Of a stretch of 64,000 nucleotides of DNA, positions 46,647 to 56,837 are shown piece by piece. A program made the position numbers and the translations under genes. The stretch covers positions 144,135,081 to 144,199,080 of the forward strand of contig CP092865.1 in the NCBI GenBank assembly GCA_030710605.1, given 5' to 3'. The stretch comes from Cordylochernes scorpioides. Lineage: Eukaryota; Arthropoda; Arachnida; Pseudoscorpiones; Chernetidae. Positions within the stretch are counted from its first letter, which is position 1. Every line of letters starts with the position of its first letter. The notes below the pieces were generated by a model, which was given only the letters and a program-made list of their open reading frames with translations, searched no databases and was not told the origin of the DNA.

Positions 46647-48695
46647 AGTCATTTTAAAACAATTTCAGCATTATTACTCTACAATACAAAGCTTACTTGA
46701 AAAAAATTCTGCAAAACTTTGTTGCTTAAAAAACTTTTAGAGTATTAGTGCAATATCTTTGTACCTTTTTATTATCAGAAAATCTTTATTGTCTTTATAA
46801 TGTCTGATACATCTTTTGTTGTTTATTTGCAAACTGCCAAAGTGACAAAAACAAATCAAAAAGGGATGATGATAACCTGCGTCTTGCAGATTAACATTTT
46901 CATAGAAACATATATATACATATTTATTGCTAGCTATATATCAATTAGCTTTTGGAAGTGAATAATTGGGGGTTGAATAATTTGGGAGTGAATAATTTTT
47001 TTCTTCCCAGTTTCTCAACATTATTTTTCTGAAGACTAGATTTAATCTTCTTTTTAACCTGTCCTGCCAGCCATTTCTGGCTTCAAAATAACCATAGTTC
47101 ATGACATGAAAATAATAAACTTTTGTTCCATCATTGACAGTTTAATAAGACATTTTAAGTCTGGCTTGAACTAAACAGATAAAGAACATTTCTAAAAGTG
47201 ATTACTAACACAAACAATCATGGCAAAATTTGATGTTGATTCCTCTTTGTAGCATTTTTTTAAGCTTCTCTTTTGCCTTATGTAGCAGAAATGTTTCATT
47301 TTTAACTTGTTCTGTGATGTTCTGTTTGCTTTTGGTTAACTTACAAAAGCTTTGTCTAGTTTTGTCTAGTGGTATCTTATTACGAACAACTTTTTCTTTA
47401 GTTTTGGAAGCCATTTGAATCTTTTTTTTGTACATTGAATTTGATGAATGTAAATATTATCTATTCATATTTTTCCATTTGTAAAAAAAATGATATAACC
47501 CATGTAAAAATTGGAACATGGATGTTAAAAAAAAAATAAAACAATGCTGCCAAAATGACTTTCGAATCATGATCTGTAAGCTGAAACTTGCTCAAAATTT
47601 TGAAGTTTAAAAAAGTGGTTAGGGTTAAAATTTTGAGCTTTTTAATTAAAAATAGATAAGTTTGGAACTTAAAATTTGGTTCATTATAGCATAGTGTAAT
47701 TTGTTACTTCAAAAAACACAGTTTGATATAACATGGGTATTTTTTCACTGTAATGGAATTGGGGATTACTTTAGATTCATCATATCCACGGCTTTGTTTT
47801 AGAAAGGTTTGACTGTATTACTGTACAACTTGGATTATGAATAAAAATCACAAATAATGGAAACCTGATTTAAAAAAAAAAAAAGGCAATTCATACCTGA
47901 AACATCAGCAAAAGTACGGTCATCCTCTGCTGATGAGAGAATTGGATTCAGTATTCTTGTTTGATGATGGTAACAAGGCTGTTACTGAAACATCATGTAT
48001 AGGTTACTTTTTTAAAATTTGGGTCTTGTTGTTGTTAGTGTCCGTCGACTTTTGGTGACAATTTGGACAAATATTCTCCAATTTGATTTGTTAGTGATCA
48101 ACACTTGCAGCTCATTTAGTTATCTTCTGGTAGTTTTCTTGATCCTTTCTAGCTAGCAGTTCATTGCAGGTCTTTCTGTCTTCCTTCAAATTTTCCCAAC
48201 ATCAACATCTTTTCTAAACCATTTGTTCTCATTTTGTGTCCGAAATAGGTCAGTCTTTGTTTACATATTTTGGATTCTAAGGATCAACCAGGATTAATTT
48301 CATTTAAGATTGAAACATTTGTCTTTTTATATCTGTCTATGACACTCTGAGTAGCTTTCTCTCTGTCTTCATTTCCACAGGTTCAATTCTTTTTCTTTCT
48401 TCATTTCTAAGAGTCCAGCTCTCACATTCATAAGTGACCATAGGGAATACCTCTACTGTGTCTTTATTGAAATGCCTTATAACTTTGTGCGCACAAAATA
48501 TCAAAATATTATAAATTCTTATTTATTTTTTAATTGTGAAAATATTGGTAAATAGAACACATAGCACCATTTGTATGTTGACGATGAGGGAATTATTCAA
48601 GTCCTCCATTTATTTTTATCCTATAGGATAAATTCCTACAATTACAGAAGCTTGGTAACACCATCACAAAGAATTAACCCTCCAATACAGTTTAT
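46647..48695. other. AT-rich stretch, no supported gene
   Basis: A minus-strand frame at 47,205-47,435 (76 codons, very lysine-rich, MASKTKEKVVRNKIPLDKTR) is the only notable frame; without homology or splice signals it stays unsupported. A decayed palindromic arm (GATGATGGTAACAAGGCTGT) lies near 47,960. The stretch would be intronic if the exons on either side belong together. Confidence 0.4.
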
Positions 48696-48961
48696 ATGGA
48701 CTTAAGAAAGTGGAATGTCTTTGACGGTGTCAGTTTCTTTTTTTAAAGGAGACAAGAGGCTGTTTACACTGTTCTCGTGTGTCTTCAATAAAGGCCACTG
48801 TGTATCAAATAATATCAGTTATTGTCTGAATCCCGATATATATGCTAAAAGGTACAACTTCCTTAAGTTTTGTCTATGAGTGTATCTTTCAGAGTTATTG
48901 TCTGAATCCCGATATACATGGTAAAAGGTACAACTTCCTTAAGTTTTGTCCATGAGTGTAT
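48696..48961. mobile_element. Tc1/mariner-like MITE with duplicated right end
   Basis: The element has its right terminus (CTTCCTTAAGTTTTGTC.ATGAGTGTA) twice, at 48,855-48,881 and 48,935-48,961. About 75 bp are tandemly repeated (TTATTGTCTGAATCCCGATA). Related to 21,231 and 44,254. Confidence 0.75.
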
Positions 48962-49069
48962 CTTTAGACTGTACTTACAAAACAAACAAAAGGATCTCAC
49001 ATAGAAGCTCAATATGGAAGATATATGTACGACATAGAGATTTCTGATGGAGAGGGAATGGGAAGTTAC

Positions 49070-49184
49070 CTTTGTACAATGTGGTGGCATTGGTGGCAGC
49101 ATGCTGGAATGGGATCCAAAGGGTTACTTGGCCTGAGTGCTGTTTGTCTGGATACACACAGCAGTTTATCAGCAACCTCGGCCA
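49070..49184 (-). CDS. Internal coding exon (115 bp), same gene
   Basis: On the minus strand, acceptor TCATGTTACAG, then 115 bases without stop, then donor ACAAAG|GTAACTTCC. The frame starting WPRLLINCCVYPDKQHSGQV, continuing TLWIPFQHAATNATTLYK, leaves one base at the donor and fits the two-base start of the exon at 41,968. A second frame is also open over this short exon (AEVADKLLCVSRQTALRPSN) but would not join that exon in phase, so the first is preferred. The product is not recognised. Upstream exons are not securely found. Confidence 0.55.
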
Positions 49185-49551
49185 CTGTAACATGAGATCC
49201 TCCTAGATACATACAAGATGTCCCTAGGATGAGGAATCATCTAGGACTTTCAACCTGGAGAAAACTTTCAAGCAGTACCACAAGTACATAGGATGTTTTC
49301 AGAAGAAAAAAAAAGTTCAGCAAAAAGCTCTGTGAAATAGCAAAGAGGTGCACATCGGTTCATAACACATGGAACAGCTTTATAGCAGCAACATGCTTAT
49401 AACACCATTTGACAGTTTTAAGTCCTAATTTTTAAAACTATGTTTAAAATAATAAAATGTTTATAACAACATAAAATCTTGGTTGTTGTTGTGTCCAATG
49501 AAGAACCTCAGATATCTCCATGCATCTCTATCACAGTAATATCCTCTATCT

Positions 49552-49780
49552 TTATTCTGGGTCCATGTCAATTTTCTGCAAGGCTGCAGCCATTTCTGGA
49601 CATGAGAATATGTGGGTAGGTGTTAGTTCCACACCAGGACAATTGTTACATGTCCTGTAGGTTCTTGTGCCATATGGATATATTGTTCATTCCTTTATAA
49701 TGTTTCATTCTAAGTCTTGTGTCACACATTTGACCTTTCCTTGTCTATAAAATTATGGTCCCTGTGTTCTTATGACAAGA
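49552..49780 (-). pseudogene. Non-LTR retrotransposon C-terminal remnant
   Basis: A minus-strand frame gives TCNNCPGVELTPTHIFSCPE followed by MAAALQKIDMDPE and a stop. The CxxC...TPxHIF.CP pattern is the usual C-terminus of Jockey/CR1-like LINE proteins in arthropods. Upstream sequence is frameshifted. It lies near a host exon and would be intronic. It is a different lineage from the remnant at 24,966. Confidence 0.7.
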
Positions 49781-50178
49781 TTTGAATGTCCATATGGTCT
49801 GGCACTCGCTGGAGTTGGAACCAGCTTCTGAAGGTGGATGGACCTACTATTGGATTAATGGCATGTGGAACACAAAACACCACATTGTTCTTCCCACACA
49901 TACCACAATGAATTCTCAACACCCTCATATTACATTTGTGGATCATCTTGAGAAAGAAACCAGCCAACAACTTTAAAACATCAAAAAGATCCCGGGTTAA
50001 ATTTCTTGGACCATTTTTATTTCTCTAGCTTTCTGGCTAGGCTAACATGGCCTTCATTAGGAGCAACTAGTACTATACCATCTAGTTACCTATACACTTC
50101 AAAAATTAAAATCTATAAATATATTCCAAAATTTTAAAACGGATATACATATATGACTATTACATTGATATTTGTTTG

Positions 50179-50386
50179 ATAAGGCACAATTTGGATTATA
50201 GATTATAAACACAAGGTAATAAGACCAAATCCAAATATATAGTGTGTGACGTTTCGGTAACAGCGTTGTTACCATCTTCAGACAAAAGTACTGAATTCAG
50301 TACTCATTCAGTACTTTTGTCTGAAGATGGTAACAACGCTGTTACCGAAACGTCACACACTATTTATTTATTTGGTCAACCTTGTG
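50179..50386. mobile_element. Palindromic element, minus orientation, 14-bp TSD
   Basis: Tail first (ATAAGGCACAATTTGGATTA), then the left arm CAAGGTAATAAGACCAAATC, a short loop with GTACTGAATTCAGTAC, and the right arm. TTGATATTTGTTTG (50,165-50,178) and TTGACATTTGTTTG (50,387-50,400) flank it with one mismatch. Confidence 0.88.
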
Positions 50387-50454
50387 TTGACATTTGTTTG
50401 TTTACAATTTTTTTAAAAATGCTCTTTTTGGATAATTTAAAATTATAAGTCAGG

Positions 50455-50690
50455 GGACGAAGGTTTATATTAACAACTGTTGTTTGATCATCTTGGGAGA
50501 AACCTGATTGAGGAGTTCCACCAGTTGAGATGGGTTTATGGAGGAGGTTTATTGTTGATGGTGCCTTGAGTTAGAGATGGACAAGGAGCCCATCAAAAGC
50601 ACCAGGTTCTGGAAAGGTTCCTGAAGGATGCTCAGAGCTGAGAGTTATCTCTGCCAGACATTCTTGGAATGCCAGTATCTGTCATAGCAA
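50455..50690 (-). other. Possible broken exon
   Basis: After TTTTGCTATGACAG on the minus strand a frame reads ILAFQECLAEITLSSEHPSG and TFPEPGAFDGLLVHL, then one TAA, then continues LKAPSTINLLHKPISTGGTP and QSGFSQDDQTTVVNINLRPL in the same frame. The composition on both sides of the stop is protein-like. It may be an exon with a sequencing error, a pseudo-exon, or chance. No clear donor is seen. Confidence 0.3.
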
Positions 50691-51035
50691 AAGTAACAAC
50701 ATTATCTCTCTTCCTGAGTCATCATGAAAGCAATGGACAATTTGCCTCACCATCTCTAAGCTGATTTTTTTTTCTCTGAAAATAATGAAAAAAGGGTAAT
50801 ATAGTCAGAGAATAATTGTTGTAAATACTCTGTTGTTAGTTTATCAACTAAAATATTTGGTTACGTCATTACCCACATTACCATGCTTGTAGATTGGCAC
50901 TTGTAAAAGATTACTACATTTTGCATTCCATAGATTTTGTTAATAAATTATATTTAACTTAAAACTTTAGAAATGAACTTGTCTTCTATGCCAAGACAAT
51001 ATTAATAAAAAAACTATAAATTAGACAACAAAAAC

Positions 51036-51485
51036 GCAAGGTAATAAGACCAAAATCCAAATAAATAAATAATGTGTGATGTTTCAGTAACACTATTTAT
51101 TTATTTGGATTTGGTCTTATTACCTTGTGTTTATAATCTAGTGTTTTACCCGATTGAATGTTTGATTCAAATACTATTTGTTACAATTATAAATTGGCGC
51201 CTTAAATAAATGCATATATTAGTTAATAACTATAGCCTATGTGCTTTATCTGTCTATGTACTGTTGGCTTCCGTAGGCATCTCTTACTGGGAAAAAGAGA
51301 GGATTCCATTTAGTTATTAACTAATATATGCCATTTATTTAAGGAGCGACCCGCTCCAAGTGTCTCGCGTAGTGGTGGCGTGATCGTAGCCAACCAATAG
51401 GAGAGCGTCATTCCAAAAAAAAAGCAAGAGATGAGATGATGACGCTCGTAACTGTATATAGAATAATCCAAATTGTGCCTTATCA
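51036..51485. mobile_element. Palindromic element with nested insertion, 14-bp TSD
   Basis: GCAAGGTAATAAGACCAAAA to TATTACCTTGTGTTTATAAT, then foreign sequence (about 51,143-51,458), then the tail AATCCAAATTGTGCCTTATC. TAGACAACAAAAAC stands at 51,022-51,035 and again at 51,486-51,499, tying the two separated parts together as one insertion. Confidence 0.9.
51143..51458. mobile_element. Insert inside a palindromic element
   Basis: About 316 bp containing the inverted pair ATATTAGTTAATAACTA (near 51,216) and TAGTTATTAACTAATATA (near 51,311), and a GC-richer part (GAGCGACCCGCTCCAAGTGT). No coding capacity. The family is unknown and the borders are approximate. Confidence 0.55.
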
Positions 51486-51804
51486 TAGACAACAAAAACT
51501 AGACTTACAGTCCAACTTCTTCAATTCAACATACAAAGGAACCAGAATTTTCAGTTGAAAAATAAAAAAGTCAGTTATATATTAAAGAAAATAGCCTTAT
51601 TGGGATTTGATAATTAAAAAATGAAAGGGGATTGAATTGAAGAGGTTATATATACTGTACAACACAAACTTTAAATTTAACACAAGGTAATAAGACCAAA
51701 TCCAAATAAATAAATAGTGTGTGATGTTTTGGTAACAGCGTTATTACCATCTTCAGACAAAAGTACTGAATGTATATATTTGGATTTGGTCTCATTACCT
51801 TGTG

Positions 51805-51976
51805 GCTGCCATTTCTTTTGGAGCTAAGTTGGCCTGCCACTGAGTAGTGCTCCCAGTCTTAATGACAAAGGCAGACGCATTCTACTTCACCCAGTCATGA
51901 TAGTTGTCAAACAGTCACCATCAAGGGTCACAACTTGATACCCTAATATGATTGAGTGGAGCTAAGAAAGAAGAAG
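51805..51976 (+). mobile_element. RTE-like LINE tail, 5'-truncated, 8-bp TSD
   Basis: GCTGCCATTTCTTTTGGAGC to GGAGCTAAGAAAGAAGAAG, flanked by ACCTTGTG at 51,797-51,804 and 51,977-51,984. This shows the true 3' end of this LINE or its dependent SINE. Confidence 0.8.
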
Positions 51977-51989
51977 ACCTTGTGTTTAT

Positions 51990-52191
51990 GGATAGAATAA
52001 CTTTTTGATTATCATGACTATATTGCAATAAAAGAACAAAAAGGAGCTTCTTTTGTAGAATACGTTTATTCAGCTAGCTTTTAATGACAAGTTCTTCAGT
52101 GGGCATGGTTGAAGAACAATGTTGTTTAAAACCTAGCGGAATAAACGTGTTCTACACAAGAAGCCGCTTTTTGTTCTTTTATCACAATATA
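51990..52191. mobile_element. Second foldback family, 13-bp TSD
   Basis: Two arms of about 50 bp (AAAAGAACAAAAAGGAGCTT, GTAGAATACGTTTATTC and mirrors GAATAAACGTGTTCTAC, AAGCCGCTTTTTGTTCTTTT). ACCTTGTGTTTAT stands on both sides (51,977-51,989 and 52,192-52,204). 202 bp, no coding capacity. One copy is seen. Confidence 0.8.
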
Positions 52192-52454
52192 ACCTTGTGT
52201 TTATAATCTATAATCCAAATTGTGTGCCTTATCATTAAATTTAACAGTGGAAAAAGAAATACACCACCAACTACTAGGTTCATGTGTTTTGTATCTGGGG
52301 CAACATCTCCCCCTAATACCATGTTCCCACAGAGAATCCGTGACAAATGCTCTCCATGTATAACCTGACGGAAGAAACACTTCCATGGCATGAGTACAGA
52401 GAAGGGTAGATAGAAAGATACTGGGAAATATCTGATAGGTGCGTGTTGCTTCAT
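52182..52454 (-). other. Unidentified 90-codon open frame
   Basis: Minus-strand frame with RYFPVSFYLPFSVLMPWKCF. Part of it overlaps the tail of the palindromic element, so the downstream end is certainly not coding. A second frame over 52,250-52,440 (FLPSGYTWRAFVTDSLWEHG) looks at least as protein-like. No splice borders are convincing. Confidence 0.15.
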
Positions 52455-52507
52455 AACACAGCGAGAACTCTAAAGAATTTAAGATCCAAAATATAACCTT
52501 ACATTAG

Positions 52508-52647
52508 AAACACAAGGTAATAAGACCAAATCCAAATAAATAGTGTGTGACAATTCGGTGGTAACAACACTGTTACTGATATGTCACACACTATTTGGAT
52601 TTATTATCTTGTGTTTCTTATCTATATTCCAAATTGTACCTTATATC
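52508..52647. mobile_element. Palindromic element with perfect 15-bp TSD
   Basis: AAACACAAGGTAATAAGACC, arms with a short loop (GGTGGTAACAAC), tail CTATATTCCAAATTGTACCT. ATAACCTTACATTAG is duplicated exactly at 52,493-52,507 and 52,648-52,662. Confidence 0.93.
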
Positions 52648-52831
52648 ATAACCTTACATTAGTTCTTTTTATATAGAGCAATGAGAAATGATACAATTTG
52701 CCATGATTGGAATGGAGTAAATTTGGCCTTATTTATTTTACTCATTTGGAAACATTCTCATGAATATAGTTCGTCATCTTTGAACTTATCTGTGACTGAT
52801 GGACGAGATATTTTGAAAACCAAATTGGTTC

Positions 52832-53014
52832 TACAGTAGAACAAACTCTCTGTAAAAGACACTCAGTTACAGAGCCAAAGTGTCCTTTAGGGAGAGGTGT
52901 CCTCTTACTGTAGAGTTTCTATATGGTAAAAATGGCAATTTTGACAATAAAAACTGACTTTGGTAGATAGGTGTCGTCTAGCGAGAGTGCCCTTTTATGG
53001 AGGTTTCACTACGA
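52832..53014. mobile_element. CAGTAGAAC MITE, right end decayed
   Basis: TACAGTAGAACAAACTCTCT to GGAGGTTTCACTACGA; internal words as in the other copies. Confidence 0.8.
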
Positions 53015-53017
53015 TAA

Positions 53018-53130
53018 GATACAATTTGGATTATAGATTAGAAACAAAAGGTAACAAAATCAAAACTCCAAATAATCAATAATTTGGATCTGGGCTTGTT
53101 TTACCTTGAGGTTCTACCTTATTATAACAT
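53018..53130. mobile_element. Palindromic element, short, minus orientation
   Basis: Tail ATACAATTTGGATTATAGAT, arm AAAGGTAACAAAATC, mirrored GGGCTTGTTTTACCTTG. It is adjacent to the previous MITE. Confidence 0.7.
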
Positions 53131-53314
53131 TACCTTTTATTAACATTTTTTTTTGCTAGAAAAGAGTTTTTGGGGAAAGGCTACAAGAAAATATGGTTTT
53201 GGAGTCTATAAAACTTTGGTATAGGAACTGAACATACAAATGAAATCATTATTATGAAAGAAAGAGAAACTTCTCTGTCACTATCTGTTTCTGTAGTTCA
53301 GTTATATAAATTTG

Positions 53315-53620
53315 AGGGGTCGGTGGACAAGTGGTCTAAACCATTGGTTTTTGCCTGCTACGACCCAGGATTGAATCCCGCATTGGCACTTTTAATAATA
53401 AAAAAAAAAAAAAAATTCTAATGGTCTTCGATTCTTGCAAAAGTTCAACCCCACTAGTAAGTGCAAATAACCAAATCAGGTTCGGGAACCATTATGAGTT
53501 GAAGAGTTGAACTGCTTTTCACATGTGTGAAGATATGTAGTGCACTTATAGTAAAAGCAATCGCCAACTACTACCCTCCATGATTATCCCACATGTACAC
53601 TAGGAATAATAATAATAAAA
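53315..53620 (+). mobile_element. Full-length tRNA-derived SINE, plus strand
   Basis: Head GGGGTCGGTGGACAAGTGGT with GGATTGAATCCCGCATTGGC, then TTCTTGCAAAAGTTCAACCC, body to ACACTAGGAATAATAATAAT. Diverged from the copies at 36,539 and 42,592 but colinear with them over the whole length. Confidence 0.85.
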
Positions 53621-54325
53621 TTAAAATTGGGGGTTGAACCAGTTCATGTCTCTCTCTTTCTTGTTGAGCAGGCCCACAATTTCCTGGGCTCCAAATATCC
53701 ATCCTTTGTCTAAAGAGGCACGGTAAAACCTCCATGAGTGGACACCTCGCTCTAAAAATCACTTTGGCTTTGCAACTAGTACCTAATGGTCAGAAGTGAA
53801 TGTCTACTAAGCAGGGTTTTCTAATATCATACAAGCAACCAAAAGGTTGTTGGTTTTAATTGTGAACTTGAGTTGTGTGGAGGTATTTGTTCTGCAACAA
53901 TTATTTTGACCACACACACAAAAAGACTTGACATCTTATATTCTATAGCAACAATTGCTTTTCCTCATTTTGTTATCTCCCCCAACTTTTTTCCCTTTTC
54001 CTTCATAGACGGTCTTTTTCAGTATGAAACTTCCTAAAAATAATTATAAGAAATAAATTTTCTTTCTCAAGATGTGTTCTTCAGGAACAATCTCTTAGCA
54101 TTTTATTCCACACATTCCTTTGTTGTTTTAGCTCCAAGTGTGATGATATAGAGCAGTGTGACAAAGAAGTGGGAGGAGGTTGTGCAAACAGCTGAGAACT
54201 TCCTTCCTGGGTGGGGGAAGTGCTACCCACTGGGCAGAAGCACTAGGTGGAAAATAATAACAAAGTTCACACATTTATAATCTTTTATAATGCTTTTATA
54301 ATCTTTTTATAGCTTTTATTGCTGA
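53621..54325. other. No gene; CAGTAGAAC fragment
   Basis: A partial MITE (ACGGTAAAACCTCCATGAG, GGCTTTGCAACTAG) lies at about 53,720-53,800. The remainder shows nothing recognisable. Confidence 0.45.
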
Positions 54326-54440
54326 TAAAGCACAATTTGGATTATAGATTATAAACACAAGGTAATAAGACCAAATTAAATAAATAAATAGTGTGTGACA
54401 TTCGGTAACAGCGTTGTTACCATCTTCAGACAAAAGTATC
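54326..54440. mobile_element. Palindromic element, tail and left arm only
   Basis: ATAAAGCACAATTTGGATTA, CAAGGTAATAAGACCAAATT to AGACAAAAGTATCGAAAGAG. The right arm is missing. The 92-codon frame at 54,395-54,673 starts within it. Confidence 0.75.
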
Positions 54441-54966
54441 GAAAGAGAATTAAACTGAAACTTCCTTGGAAGATTTTCCAATCAAATTTTCAACCAACAA
54501 ATGATGTAAAAAAAGTTTTTTTTAAAAATATTTTCATTTGGAACACTAATGTTGTTTCACACCACTTTAACCATTGGAGCAAGGAGGGAAAATACTGGAA
54601 AAGAGTTACCGGACATGAAAACCTTTATAAGAAATTTAAAACTATTTTTGACATGATGATTCTTTTAAAATAAATCAATCATATGTGTCGAGGTTAAATT
54701 TCTTATAACAGATGACCCGCTGATGCATCATATGAATACCTTTGGATCATTACTTTCAAGGGAGTGGATAAATAAATAATTACAGTGATTGCTTCTTTCT
54801 TCACTTATTTACATATGTTTTGATGATAGAAACTCACTCAGGGGGGAGGTGAATAACACAGGGAGAGGAAACTAATGTCAACAAACCACACAAACTTGTG
54901 TATTTACTTCTCCTGTCATTTAACATCAAACGAATATCTTCAAATGATAACACATAGAGAAAACAT

Positions 54967-55251
54967 ATAAACACAAGGTAATAAGACCAAATCCAAATAA
55001 ATAATAGTGTGTGACATTTCGGTAACAGCGTTGTCACCATCTTCAGACAAAAGTACTGAATGAGAAATTTTACCACAGCATGTTTTATAACTTGATACAG
55101 TAACTATTTAAAACATGATGTAGTAAAATTTCCCATTCAGTACTTTTGTCTGAAGATGGTAACAATGCTGTACAGAAACGTCACACACTATTTATTTGGT
55201 CTTATTACTTTTGTGTTTATAATCTATAATCCAAATTGTGCCTTATCACCA
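54967..55251. mobile_element. Palindromic element, full length, 9-bp TSD
   Basis: ATAAACACAAGGTAATAAGA, arms around a loop of about 100 bp that is itself palindromic (GAAATTTTACCACAGCATG and mirrored CATGATGTAGTAAAATTTC), then the tail TATAATCTATAATCCAAATT. AGAAAACAT is duplicated at 54,958-54,966 and 55,252-55,260. Confidence 0.85.
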
Positions 55252-55469
55252 AGAAAACATCTGTTTCTACACAGGTGATGTACCAATATCCCTTACTCTG
55301 AGGTCAATGGTGTGTATGACTGATAATAACTTTTAGTACCAACAGCAGTTGGCAAATTAGGATCTCCCTTTTGGGTTCAGAATTATCAATGCAATCTTCT
55401 AGGTACGGTGTTTCTGTTGTCCTCCATTGGAGAGAGATAGAGTGAACTACTACCATTAGGAATGGATCA

Positions 55470-55835
55470 ACTCCGCCTTTGCCGGTCCCAAGCCCGGATG
55501 AAAAAGGAGGAGGAGGAGCAGTAACAAGCTCGCTAAAAACCTGGGCCTCAGCTGGCCCGGCTGATGGTACCCTATAAGGGCTCCTAATCCAGGGATACAG
55601 GATGAGCAGCGTTTGTCCTCCATGTTAGGAGCGGCTGCACATGGCGTCTGTTCCTCATGTCAGAGGCGGCAATTTCTTTTGGAGCTAAGTCGGCCTGCCA
55701 CTGAGTAGTGCTCCCAGTCTTAATGACAAAGGCAGACACATTTTACTTCACCCAGTCATGATTGTTGTCAAGTCTCAAGCTCTACAAGCTTGATACCCTA
55801 ATATGATTGAGTGGAGATAAGAAAGAAGAAGAGGA
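55470..55835 (+). mobile_element. RTE-like LINE 3' end fragment
   Basis: CTCCGCCTTTGCCGGTCCCA to GGAGATAAGAAAGAAGAAGA. This is the most complete copy, including the CTCTACAAGCTTGATACC part also seen in the tandem tails. Confidence 0.7.
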
Positions 55836-56055
55836 ATGGATTAACCATTTTCCACAACAAACAGGATGTGCAAGAAGGATCCTCAAGATTAAATGGACAC
55901 ATAGGGTGATAAATAAAGAAGTTTAGAGAAGATTTAACCTTTAAATTGAATACTCAAAAGGAAATATGGAAATTTGCAGGCTTAGAGGATCAACAGGAGG
56001 CCATTGTTTGACCATATGGGAGGACGAAGGAAGATGTGGAACAAAGAAGGATTGT

Positions 56056-56142
56056 AAACACAAGGTAACGAAACGTCACACACTATTTATTTGGTCTTAT
56101 TACCTTGAGTTTATAATTCAAATTGTGACTTATCATAAGTCT
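56056..56142. mobile_element. Palindromic element, internally deleted, beside gap
   Basis: AAACACAAGGTAACGAAACG joins the left end directly to the right arm (CGTCACACACTATTTATTTG); then the tail ATAATTCAAATTGTGACTTA runs to the gap. Confidence 0.7.
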
Positions 56143-56242
56143 NNNNNNNNNNNNNNNNNNNNNNNNNNNNNNNNNNNNNNNNNNNNNNNNNNNNNNNNNN
56201 NNNNNNNNNNNNNNNNNNNNNNNNNNNNNNNNNNNNNNNNNN
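56143..56242. other. Assembly gap, 100 N
   Basis: Exactly 100 N. The right side starts GATTGTGCAACAAAATG, equal to copy A from 4405. Confidence 0.98.
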
Positions 56243-56837
56243 GATTGTGCAACAAAATGTTGCTAATTGCTTGTGCCATCTGTCAGAATAAACATCAACT
56301 GTATTCGTTGATTTAGAATTCTTAATTAATCAAGAAAGGATATTTGACAAATTCTGGAATAATTAAAAATCAACAATTAGTTGATATTTATTCTGGCGGA
56401 TAGCACAACCCATCAAAAACTTTTTGTTGCATGTTCAACAGATTCTTTTTTTTTTATTCAGTTAACATTTAGTAGTGTTTTTTTTTTTTGGTCAATTTAA
56501 AGAATTGGATGCAATTTTTAAAGCCTTTGAATTTACACACACAAACACAAATATATATATAAAATCTTGAAAATTAAAAATAGTTCTCAACACCTAATGT
56601 AGAGTGTAGGTATTATGAATGGACAGTTGCAAGTCTTGGATGGGATATTGAAGAGGAATTCAGCCTGGCCAACTCCTCTTTGACATGCTCTCTGAGTTTG
56701 GATGTCTCACCCGTCTTTCCCAACTGACTGAAACAATCTTCCCCATCACTCTATTGACAAAGGGGTATTTGGCCTCTTCTAATCAGGTAGAAGTAATTAT
56801 GATTCAACACCTCTTATTTGGAATCCCCTACCATCCA
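56243..56837. repeat. Large duplication, copy B (right part)
   Basis: Colinear with 4405-4987, including the GCAACAAAA MITE (56,249-56,430) and the exon-like segment (about 56,620-56,788; the donor-like word here is AATCAG|GTAGAAG). It leads into array 2 at the same boundary word, CCCCTACCAT. Confidence 0.95.

Larger units (their letters stand above)
51683..52234. mobile_element. Palindromic element split by two other insertions
   Basis: The arms lie at 51,683-51,804. The tail TTATAATCTATAATCCAAAT and TGCCTTATCA lies at 52,200-52,234. TTAAATTTAACA is duplicated at 51,671-51,682 and 52,235-52,246. Between them sit an RTE-like tail fragment and a second foldback, each with its own target duplication made from the ACCTTGTG of the host element. 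Confidence 0.9.
36386..56142. other. 19.8-kb piece placed between two halves of copy B
   Basis: Both ends are 100-N gaps. The flanking bases 36,285 and 56,243 are adjacent in copy A (4404 and 4405). The piece itself is ordinary genomic DNA carrying a partial gene and many repeats shared with the rest of the window. Its true position and orientation are unknown. Confidence 0.9.

Noticed and set aside
47205-47435. 76-codon lysine-rich minus-strand frame
   Set aside because: It could be a small basic protein, but AT-rich DNA readily gives Lys- and Asn-rich frames. No splice signal, promoter or motif supports it.
54395-54673. 92-codon plus-strand frame
   Set aside because: It starts inside an arm of the palindromic family and continues into AT-rich sequence. 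No motif.
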